DNA of 64,000 nucleotides from Candidatus Poribacteria bacterium (GTDB lineage: Bacteria; Poribacteria; WGA-4E; WGA-3G): contig JAJECK010000085.1 in NCBI GenBank assembly GCA_022822085.1, forward strand, positions 1-64,000, in the 5' to 3' direction. The notes beneath the pieces are model-generated. The model did no database searches, was not told the origin of the DNA, and saw nothing but the letters and a program-made list of their open reading frames with translations. Both the position numbers and the translations under genes were made by a program. This document shows positions 1-9,271 of the stretch, one piece after another. Each line of letters opens with the position of its first letter. Within the stretch, counting starts at the first letter, position 1.

Positions 1-2
1 AA

Positions 3-1475
3 GAAGATGGGAACACAGAGTCAATCTGGATGGCACTTCGTGATGTTGTGGAGGCACAGGGTGCTGTTTCTGAACTTTCCAAAAGAACGGGCATTGATGC
101 TGAAACTCTCTCGAATACCTTCGCTAACGAGGATGCTCCACAGTTAGCGACGCTCAGCACTATATTGAGTGCTTTTGCGTGTCAGTTGTCGGTTGAACAT
201 ACAAAAATTGATACGTGCATTTACTGTAAATCAGAAACGCCGTTGAACAGAGAGCATGCTTTTCCCGATTCGCTGCGACAAGAAAACATACCCAGTTGGA
301 CAATCAATAACCATTTGTGTGAAAAATGTAACAGCGGTTTTGGAGATATTGATATGGTTTTGTCACAGCGATCTCCCATTGGATTTTTGTTTGATATAAT
401 TCAGAGAGAACGTGCACAAAAAAATAAAAGTGTTCATGCTCCACTTTATCACAAACCAGCGAGTGGCGTAAAACCGCTACGTCTGCTGTTTCCAAACCCG
501 GTATACTATGACCTCATCGTTCTACATGAACCCGGCAGCATGAATCATCAAGTGAACTATTTAGGGGTTACAGCACTACAACCGCAGATGATTTTGACAC
601 AGTATCGTGGTGGACAGACCTATAGAGAGGTTGTTGAGGAAAACAACAGAAAGTACGAAAGCAAGAGTTCAGGAGATGAAAAGTGGTTTACTTATGATGA
701 AGAAGACGATGTATTCTGCTTATTCGAAAATACTCACATCTTTCCACCAAAGGCAGCACACCGTTACCTAAATGCGGTGGATGAATTTAAATCCAAGTTC
801 ATGACGGATTATCCTAACACACGATATGACTTGCGGATTATATCTCCTGAAGAGGGGAAAGGTGAACAGAAATTCTTTAGTTTCTTCAAACAGATACAAG
901 CTGAAACAAAAACAATGATAGCTGAAGATAAGAATCTTCCAATTGAAGTATTCAGAAAGCCAATTACAGCCATAATGGATATTAATGCTGAAGAATTATT
1001 TTGCCGAGCTATCGCAAAACTCGCATTTCACTGCTTTTTGTATCACAATCCTAACTATACCGGACATGAAACAAAGTTTAATCCTATAAAAAAATATATA
1101 TATCGTGGTAGTGGCAAGTCATCAAGGTTCGTAAAGGGAGCAGAAACAAACGAAGAAGTCGCCAATTTTGTTTATGAGGACACTGAGCACCAACATTTTT
1201 TTAGTTATTTTATAAAAAATAATAATATCGGTTGTCAGATTGATTTATTTACTGGCTTGACCTCTCCTCCTTTTTCTTTTGGTATCGTCTTGTCAGGAGA
1301 CCGAGATAAAATTCCTCATAGTACTAATTTTATTAAACATTTTCCTTTCTTTGTTCATCCGAAGAGTCCTCTGAAGAAAAGAATAGAACCTGTAAAGGGA
1401 AGAATAGAACATCCAAGCGAGTTCGGAATCATACACCCGTATAAAGTAGGTGATTTTTTGTGGTTGAGAAAGTGA
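3..1475 (+). CDS. Fusion protein: antidote (HigA/XRE-like) HTH domain plus HNH-type endonuclease; 5' end lies beyond the window
   Basis: The frame is open to the window edge (EDGNTESIW-MALRDVVEAQGAVSELSKRTGIDAETLSNTFANEDAPQLATLSTILSAF resembles addiction-module antidote proteins). It is followed by CIYC...REHAFPDSL...NHLCEKCNSGFGD (zinc-finger/HNH pattern). Confidence 0.65.
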   Translation, partial: EDGNTESIWMALRDVVEAQGAVSELSKRTGIDAETLSNTFANEDAPQLATLSTILSAFACQLSVEHTKIDTCIYCKSETPLNREHAFPDSLRQENIPSWTINNHLCEKCNSGFGDIDMVLSQRSPIGFLFDIIQRERAQKNKSVHAPLYHKPASGVKPLRLLFPNPVYYDLIVLHEPGSMNHQVNYLGVTALQPQMILTQYRGGQTYREVVEENNRKYESKSSGDEKWFTYDEEDDVFCLFENTHIFPPKAAHRYLNAVDEFKSKFMTDYPNTRYDLRIISPEEGKGEQKFFSFFKQIQAETKTMIAEDKNLPIEVFRKPITAIMDINAEELFCRAIAKLAFHCFLYHNPNYTGHETKFNPIKKYIYRGSGKSSRFVKGAETNEEVANFVYEDTEHQHFFSYFIKNNNIGCQIDLFTGLTSPPFSFGIVLSGDRDKIPHSTNFIKHFPFFVHPKSPLKKRIEPVKGRIEHPSEFGIIHPYKVGDFLWLRK

Positions 1476-1534
1476 TCCCGCTGCATTGCAAGATGACTCA
1501 AGGATACGCATTAATAGGTGTAGAAGGGGAATCA

Positions 1535-4216
1535 TTATTCTTCTGGGATGTGTGATGCAATCGAAATTAATTGCTCGAGTGAATGTATATAATTGAAATC
1601 GCATTCCGATTGATGAACAAATAGGTATTGCCATGATGCCTCTGCTGCCTCAGAAGCCGTTTTGCACCACGAAACAGCTGCTTTAGCCTTTTGTGCAACG
1701 TTTGAATCAGGAAATCCTTTAGTTTCCACTAAATAGTAGTTTCCTTCTGTATCACGTACAAAGAAATCAGGAATATAGCGTGAAATTCTACCCTCTACAT
1801 CAAGATAGTCAATACGAAGGGCCTCAGGACCAGCATTTTTGGCAAACGCATCAACATTTGTTGTTCGGTCCAACCACTCCGCAAACTCTTTCTCAAAATG
1901 TCTATGGCATGGAACTAAATTGAATAATGTCTTATTCGCCTCAATTGCTGGATTCTGTTTACTTGCTGTAAACTCATACGGATGCCATTCGGATAACCAA
2001 ATTGGCTTAGATGTCATTTCTTTTCTATCGGCAGTTCGTATGATACGATCTAAAATCAATTGAGCAAACACCATATTGATAGTATTTCGCACATCTTGAT
2101 CTGAAAGACGATTAATGAGACGAGGATCAGTTAAGGTAACGGATTCCTCAAATAACATCTCTGTGAGAAAATATTTCAATAACGGCGAAATAACGGCATG
2201 TAAAGTTGTTGGTGGAACGCGACAAGTATATTCTAACTGCTTCACAAAATAAGTAATTGCTGTCCAACCGTTAGCAAGTAAAGGGGATTCAAGCGTCATT
2301 TTTTCAACTATCTCTTGGGTTAGCATGTGCCTTCCCTGATAGTCTATTGAAGTTGCACTTTCAAGTGGTAATTTTTCAAAGTTCTCAAATTGTTCTTCTA
2401 AATCTTGTTGCGTGATGTTCTCTAATTCCGTCAAATTTAGACTGTGTGCATAGGTTATTTGTGGATATTCTATATCTAAGCCTTCTTCCTTCTCAGGATC
2501 GGGATAAATATGTATGACTGTAACCCCTATGCTTCCAGCACCTCTTGTAATTGGTGTGATACCTTCTGCTCCTAATGCTTCTTCATATAACTGTCTAAAT
2601 GCTGGATGTTCAATAACAACAACTGTTTCAACAACTTCGGTTTCGCTTGGGTATGTCATACGACGTAAACCACGACCGAGAGTCTGTTCTGGTAAAATCT
2701 GCGCTTCAGAAGTGTAGGGGCGTAATGGGACAATTGTAGTTACGTTTCTGACATCCCACCCTTCACGTAACATCAGAACAGAAACGATACAACTATAGGG
2801 GTTCTCATTGCTGTCCAAGGTTCTGCTTAACTGTCGCAAAACTTTCAGATCTGCATCATTCATCTGTGTTTCGCTTTCAACAAATTCACCGTGTCTGTTA
2901 ACACTGCCCTTGAGATTAGTATGTAGATTAAGTGTTTTCCCATTTAATTGTTCAAAATACGGATCGGTGTTAAGGGCTTCTGCAATTTCATCTGCTGCTT
3001 GTGTGTCTTCACACATAACAAACATTAACACCTTCTTATCAGATATTTTCCATTCTTCAAAACTTTCTCTCCATCTCCTATAACCCACCTCTAAATATTC
3101 TCTATACTTTTCGGCAGCATTTTCAGATGGTGCCTCTCTCATTTCGGCTTCTCCGATAATTGGTACCTTTACAATGCCAGCATAGACTGCTTCGCCCAGA
3201 GGTGTATCACAGATAATATGTCTGAATGGATTACCACCTTGATCTCTTGGTGTAGCAGAAAAATCCAATTGTGCAACTATACTATCGCATTCGTCATGGA
3301 AAAACTTAAGTGCTTGATTCCACGCTAAATCAGGATGCCAGACATGATGTGCCTCGTCATTTAGTATCATCAATCGAGATTCTTTGGAAATACGTGCTCG
3401 GAGTTCAGCACCAATGTCTATTGACCTCGTAGTAGGAACAGGAGGTCCCATGAAATCGTAATATTCATCTGCATTTCTTTGACGTTTAGGGTACAATTTC
3501 TGGATATTAGTTAAATATATCACACCTTCACCCGCACCACCGGGTTCGTTCTGTTCAATAACATTGACATGCCAATCTTTTTGCCATGCATTGGGGATTA
3601 AAGGGTCTGTCCTAAATATTTTACCATTACTAAAATCATCTGAAAGCCGTTCATAGACGGTTAGTCCGGGAGCAATTATAAGAAACCGTGTCGTCATTTT
3701 TGAGTCTGGTTCTCGAAGTGCATGAAAATAACTCCAAACGATTGCAAGACTCATGCACTTTGTCTTTCCTGTTCCCGTTGCTAATTTGAATGCATACTTT
3801 GCCCACAAGTTTTCAGTTGGGGGCACTGTCGCAACTGCTGTAATTTTTTCTAATTTTGATAATGATGAATCGTATTCAGTAATTAATTCTGAAACATTAC
3901 GGTGCCATTGTATTTCATATAAATATACAAGCGTTTCTATTGCCTCGCGCTGACAAAAGTAGTAACGAAATTCGTTATTAGAAAGCAGATGTACACCTCC
4001 AAACCAGTGTATTAGAAGTTCTCGAGAGGTATCACTTGCACCTTCATAACCCGATTCACGCCACTTTTTTACCTGTCCACGTAAGGTATTGACTATTGGA
4101 AGTTGTGAATGACGACGTCCTTCAACAACTTCTTCTCCATCACGGTGTTTGTCTGGTTCTTCCCAAGGGGCATATAATCGCAATAGTGCTTTTTCATCAA
4201 TCAATAATTCTTGCAT
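1535..4216 (-). CDS. Type III-like restriction endonuclease subunit R (DEAD/DEAH helicase plus C-terminal PD-(D/E)XK nuclease)
   Basis: Motifs ATGTGKTKCMSLA (Walker A), LILNDEAHHVW (DEAH-like), DFSATP, QTLGRGLRRM; C-terminal PDFFVRDTEGNYYLVETKG nuclease signature. Confidence 0.9.
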   Translation of the reverse strand: MQELLIDEKALLRLYAPWEEPDKHRDGEEVVEGRRHSQLPIVNTLRGQVKKWRESGYEGASDTSRELLIHWFGGVHLLSNNEFRYYFCQREAIETLVYLYEIQWHRNVSELITEYDSSLSKLEKITAVATVPPTENLWAKYAFKLATGTGKTKCMSLAIVWSYFHALREPDSKMTTRFLIIAPGLTVYERLSDDFSNGKIFRTDPLIPNAWQKDWHVNVIEQNEPGGAGEGVIYLTNIQKLYPKRQRNADEYYDFMGPPVPTTRSIDIGAELRARISKESRLMILNDEAHHVWHPDLAWNQALKFFHDECDSIVAQLDFSATPRDQGGNPFRHIICDTPLGEAVYAGIVKVPIIGEAEMREAPSENAAEKYREYLEVGYRRWRESFEEWKISDKKVLMFVMCEDTQAADEIAEALNTDPYFEQLNGKTLNLHTNLKGSVNRHGEFVESETQMNDADLKVLRQLSRTLDSNENPYSCIVSVLMLREGWDVRNVTTIVPLRPYTSEAQILPEQTLGRGLRRMTYPSETEVVETVVVIEHPAFRQLYEEALGAEGITPITRGAGSIGVTVIHIYPDPEKEEGLDIEYPQITYAHSLNLTELENITQQDLEEQFENFEKLPLESATSIDYQGRHMLTQEIVEKMTLESPLLANGWTAITYFVKQLEYTCRVPPTTLHAVISPLLKYFLTEMLFEESVTLTDPRLINRLSDQDVRNTINMVFAQLILDRIIRTADRKEMTSKPIWLSEWHPYEFTASKQNPAIEANKTLFNLVPCHRHFEKEFAEWLDRTTNVDAFAKNAGPEALRIDYLDVEGRISRYIPDFFVRDTEGNYYLVETKGFPDSNVAQKAKAAVSWCKTASEAAEASWQYLFVHQSECDFNYIHSLEQLISIASHIPEE

Positions 4217-6082
4217 TATGACACCTCCACTCTAACTGCTATTTCAGTATCACAACCGAAAACATCCACCACGCGCACACAAATGAAATATTCTCCTGGC
4301 TCTTCATATTTATGATGTGCAGCACTGGCTGTCCTGAGAGATCGGTCATTCATAGTGCGGTAGTCCTGCCAATGATGCTTAAATGGCATATCGCAGTTCC
4401 ATTCTAAGTCAACTGCCCAAAAGTCAATAAAGTCAAACGGATTTTCAATGGACATCTTCTCAATTTTCTCTAATTCTTTTCCGGGAACTTCAGATAAATT
4501 AGGTATAAATTCCTTAAGGAGAATGTCAACGGATCCATCGTTATGATAGACTGGTTCAACTTTTAACAATGCAGGTGCAAGAAAAATCGCAGTTTTTCTA
4601 TTTCTATCCATCACTTCGCGCGGTATACGGATGTGTGTCAAAGTTATTCCTTGTGTTATCTTAATCGCTTCTAATGTCTGCTTTATTTCCATTTCAAATT
4701 CCCAAGCGAGACAAAATAATTCTTTTTTTTGAATATCCAGTTCTGTAACTACTTGGGCAATTTCCTCTGCTTCTGCTTTACCAAAGATAGTATCTATAGG
4801 GGCAACATAACAATAATTACCTTCTTTGACACCGTGTAAAAATGGATTCGGTTGATTATTGAGCTTAAGTTTTTCTGCTCCAAAGAGTTCCAATATGACA
4901 CGTTTGTGTTCGCTATCCATTCCTTTAAGACGATCTTTTTGCCACCACTGTCGTTCATACCTGCCTGCATTATAAACGCCAAATGACCTATAAGGTTTTT
5001 CGTCTTCGTGAAGATTACGTTGCAGATCAATCATCCGTTTGCGTGAAGTGTGGATTGCAAAACGCCCTAAATCCGACATAATCCATTTTCTACCAAGTAT
5101 TTCTGCAGCTGCTCCAGTGGTTCCGCTTCCACAGAAAGGATCTAACACAATATCACCTGGATTGGATGATACTTTAATAATACGTTCAAGTAGTTGATTT
5201 GGTTTTTGCGTTGGGTAACCAACGCGTTCATCAGACATTGGATTGATAATTGGTATATCCCAGACATCATCAACAGGGGTGCCGTCAGGATGTGGCATAT
5301 ACTTTTTACCTGAATGCCCAACTATACCACCTTTTGCATAACCGCTTGACTTTTTATACGGTACACGTACCTCGTCTATATTGAAACAGTAATTCTCATT
5401 GATTGAACGACCATACCAAAGTATGACATCATGCTTCCAGGAAAAATAGGTTTTAGATCTACCCCCCCCAGTATAATGCCCAGATTATCTCATTTATAAA
5501 ATTCTTTTCGTCAAATACTTCATCCATAAGCAACTTAAGGTAATGACTCATAGTTGGATCACAATGGAGAAATATAGAACCGTCTTTTGCCAGCAAGTCT
5601 CGCATCAGAGTTAGTCTTTCATGCATAAAGTGGAGATATGAATCTGTTTTTTTACCCCATATATCACTGTAAGCAACGGTTTCTAATGCCGACATATCTT
5701 TTTTGATCTTTTCTTTATCATCACCGATTGGAACTTTCATTGTAAAATCAGCATCAATGTTAAAAGGTGGGTCTGCATAGATAAGGTTAATTTTGCCCTC
5801 AAATTCCGGTAAGAGACTTGCCATCGCTACTTTATTATCTCCCCAAATAAGTCTATTTCGGAAGTCGTCATTTCGTTTGTGTTCTTTTTCGAATAATTCA
5901 AGTTTGCCATCTGCTGCGGCTTCACTTCGTGGTTGGTCAACTTTTTCAATTTCTTGTAGTGGTAAGGTGGCATCAACTATGTTAACAGGTCGTCTATTGC
6001 CTTGTTCGTCATATTTTCCTTCCCATACAAGTTCAGTTTTCTGTACAGACAATGGGTGTGGGTTATCAGAATTATATTGCAT
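4216..6082 (-). pseudogene. Type III-like DNA (adenine-N6) methyltransferase Mod, split into two ORFs (5459-6082 and 4216-5298) by a frameshift at a G8 tract
   Basis: N part carries NLIYADPPFN; C part carries [25 protein letters not shown]. The 5' ORF ends ...ALYWGG* at (G)8. Shifting frame gives a continuous ...[64 protein letters not shown]... that joins the 3' ORF. Confidence 0.9.
5462..5469 (-). repeat. G8 homopolymer (C8 on + strand) at the mod frameshift; possible phase-variation tract
   Basis: acccccccca at 5461-5470. G7 or G10 would restore the full-length Mod frame. Confidence 0.8.
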
Positions 6083-6167
6083 AGGTGTTCCCGTGAGTTT
6101 CAGTTATTTATAATTGTAATAGTGTATCACATATAATGAAATTGTCAAATTAATTTAGCATTAAGCA

Positions 6168-7151
6168 CTACCTCTCAAACAGTAGATACTGCTGGGTGCG
6201 GTAGTAGACACCGCGATCAATGCGACGTTGCGGGTCGTATTGTGCAAGGAAGGTTTCATAGAAGTGGATTACCGGGTCTTCAAAATGGTTTCTCGGTGTG
6301 AATGCAGTGCGGAGCATCTCTGTCGGGACGTTCTGGAGAAGCGTTACAATATCGTCCAGAATGTAGGTGACGTTCTGTTCCGAGGACATGCCTGCAACGT
6401 GCCGAAATAGACGTGTCAGAAACCGATTGGATTGGGGTAGCGACTCGGTAGCGGTCAGTCGTGAGAAATTGGTCGCGTTGGGGAGTGTGCATCGCGCAGC
6501 GAACAACCCGTAAGAGAGCGTTTGCGCATACATATCCGCAAAATCTGCTTTTGTGAGGGTAAAGAGGAGCGTTTCTCTGAACGCCTCATATATCCCGAAA
6601 GTCTCGGTGGTCTCATCGGTGAGTGTCGTAGCGATTTGTGTTTTGAGTTCGCGTGTGCGCCTTGCGAGGTAGCCTGCAAGTGCTTCCGGTGTACCGATTT
6701 GGATGGAGTCATCCAGAAACCGTTGGATGAGTGCTTCGAGATCGTCCGTGTTCTCGGTTATCCGTGCGGTGTTGATGCGTTCTCCATCTTTATACAACGC
6801 AAAATCTATGAAGTTGGTGAGGATGAAGTTGTCAAGGTTCTGTATAAAGCGGTCGTTCTGTTCTTTCGCGTGTCCTGTGAGATTGTCAAGGTCAGTACCG
6901 TAAGCCTCTGCTTCAATATAGCCGATGGGTAGCACACCATCTATGGCGATGAAGTCAGGTCGTCCGATCTCGTTAATATTTTTCGGTTCCAGTGTGTATC
7001 GGACGTTGGGTCTGTTAAAGCATTCATCGGTGATATTTTCAAGAAAGGTTTTGAGGTGTGGGTGCAGTGAAAGTTCAGCAGTGGCTTCATCAGTAGCGCG
7101 GGTTTGGTCTATCTGCTGTAGATAACGGTTACAGTGTGTTTGGAAAGACAT
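6168..7151 (-). pseudogene. Truncated type ISP/IIG-like restriction-modification protein (N-terminal nuclease and helical part only)
   Basis: GRPDFIAIDGVLPIGYIEAEAYG (PD-ExK-like) and ...HFYETFLAQYDPQRRIDRGVYY. It ends abruptly in RTQQYLLFER*, where family members normally continue TP(Q/E)PVV... into the methyltransferase domain. Confidence 0.7.
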
Positions 7152-7381
7152 GGTTGTGGTGTTTCATCTATTTCTTTTAGTATAGTTATTGATTATAGCT
7201 GTTTTGTGGGTTTTTGTCAAGGTAGTTTGTAGTCTGAGTCTGATTCAATCCCTTGACAATCCAGGCATAATGATGTTAAAATGAACAGAAGTTAATGCAG
7301 ACTTACCCCAAACATAGAAATATAATCAACTGTTTCAAATACTATTTTACTGCCACAAGTCCTTATAATGAACAAAGAATT

Positions 7382-9271
7382 ATGAAAAAGATATATCTGA
7401 ATGTAATTCTCATATTTCTCCTATTCCAATTCTCTTTATCAAGTAGTATTGCCCAAGATTACATCCGATGGCAACTACCTCAAGGTGCAATTGCACGATT
7501 GGGAAAAGGTAAATTATTTGCAATAAAATATGTGCCAAACAGTCCTCTTATCGCTATCTCTACCTCTATCGGTGTTTGGCTTTACGACACCGACACTGGT
7601 GCAGAAGTAGCACTCATCACTGGTCATACAGATAGTATTGAATGCATTGCCATAAGTTCCGATGGAAAATTGTTGGCTACAGGTAGCAACGACAATACCA
7701 TAAAGATATGGAATATTGAGACGCGAAAACGAAAAGCAACACTGATCAGACACATTGATGATGTCCGATCAGTCACATTCAGTCCAGATGGTAAGACTCT
7801 TGCAAGTACCAGTGAAGATGCAACCGTGTGCCTATGGGATGTCCAAAATGCCAAGCATATAAAAACCCTTACAGGTCATACAAGATGGGGTAGATCAGTT
7901 GCATTCAATCACGATGGAACAATTCTTGCCACGGGTAATAACGATGCAACAATAATTCTCTGGGATTCAAACACAGGAGCGTATTTAAAAACACTCATTG
8001 GACATGAACGGGCTGTAACCGCAATAGACTTCAGTCCGGATGGGAATACGATTGTTAGTGCATGTGACGATGGTACCGTCGGTATATGGGATACAAACTC
8101 TGGTCAAAATAAACACATAATTGCAGGTCATTCGTGGTATGTCGTATCCGTGGAGGTATCTCCTGATGGACAGTCTTTCGCAAGTGCAAGCTGGGATAAT
8201 GATATACACATAAGGGATATCAATACTGGCGAACAGTTGAAAACACTTGTTGGACACACAAGTCATGTAGTTGCTGTAACATATTCCCCAAATGGAGATA
8301 CAATTGCAAGCGGAAGTTATGATGGCACTGTTCGATTTTGGCATACCCGTACAGGGCGTGAGAAAATGATGTTTGTTGGACATAATCGTGATGTTAAGTC
8401 TGTCGCCTTCTCTCCTGATGGAAAAACATTGGCAAGTGGTAACTCAGGAAGCACTATAGAGCTTTGGAATGCGCGAACAGGCGCATACAAAAATACTCTT
8501 TTCGGACACACACAAACGATCTATAGTGTTGCATTTAACCATGATGGCACACTGCTGGCAAGCGGTAGTCAAGATAACACTATCCGCCTTTGGGACCCTC
8601 TGACAAGTCAACCTATAAAAACACTTAGCGAGCATTGGAATATCGTTGCATCTGTTGACTTTTCTGCTGATGGTTCAAAACTTGCAAGCGGTAGTTATGA
8701 CAAAACCACACGTATATGGGATGTTGAAACAGGTAGAACCTTACATATACTGGAATCTCACACCCAAAAAGTCCGTGCAGTCGCATTTTCTCCAGACGGT
8801 AACACCCTTGTCACAGGTGCGGGGGACAACAAAATCATATTTTGGAATCCGAATACAGGAAACCGCAAGAAACTCGCCTCAACTAATCTAAGAATTGGTA
8901 ATCAAAATAAACATTCAAATGAAATAACAGGACTTACATTCAGTCCGGATGGAAGGATGTTGGTAACTTCAAGTGATGATAGAAGAATCGGTTTCTGGGA
9001 TTCACGGACTGGACAAAATAGCCGGTTGTTATCTGGTCATGCATGGTATGTACTTTCTGTAGCACATTCACCAATGAATGATATAGTTGCAAGTGGCAGT
9101 TGGGATAAGAAAATACGTTTGTGGGACACAAAATCTGGGATTCCTATACCTGGGTTTGCAGGACATACAGGTTATGTCTTATCAGTAGCATTCTCTCCAG
9201 ATGGAAAAACACTTGCAAGTGGAAGTTCAGATGGAACCGTTCTTTTGTGGGACGTGTCAAGTTTACAATGA
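7382..9271 (+). CDS. Secreted WD40-repeat protein (~14 repeats)
   Basis: Signal peptide MKKIYLNVILIFLLFQFSLSSSIA; many repeats of GH-x(n)-FSPDGKTLASGS.D.TI.LWD. Confidence 0.92.
   Translation: MKKIYLNVILIFLLFQFSLSSSIAQDYIRWQLPQGAIARLGKGKLFAIKYVPNSPLIAISTSIGVWLYDTDTGAEVALITGHTDSIECIAISSDGKLLATGSNDNTIKIWNIETRKRKATLIRHIDDVRSVTFSPDGKTLASTSEDATVCLWDVQNAKHIKTLTGHTRWGRSVAFNHDGTILATGNNDATIILWDSNTGAYLKTLIGHERAVTAIDFSPDGNTIVSACDDGTVGIWDTNSGQNKHIIAGHSWYVVSVEVSPDGQSFASASWDNDIHIRDINTGEQLKTLVGHTSHVVAVTYSPNGDTIASGSYDGTVRFWHTRTGREKMMFVGHNRDVKSVAFSPDGKTLASGNSGSTIELWNARTGAYKNTLFGHTQTIYSVAFNHDGTLLASGSQDNTIRLWDPLTSQPIKTLSEHWNIVASVDFSADGSKLASGSYDKTTRIWDVETGRTLHILESHTQKVRAVAFSPDGNTLVTGAGDNKIIFWNPNTGNRKKLASTNLRIGNQNKHSNEITGLTFSPDGRMLVTSSDDRRIGFWDSRTGQNSRLLSGHAWYVLSVAHSPMNDIVASGSWDKKIRLWDTKSGIPIPGFAGHTGYVLSVAFSPDGKTLASGSSDGTVLLWDVSSLQ

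Noticed and set aside
6228-7125. Several overlapping ORFs on both strands (e.g. 6522-6932 +, 6455-6712 -)
   Set aside because: They overlap the clearly coding 327-aa minus-strand RM remnant and lack recognisable motifs.
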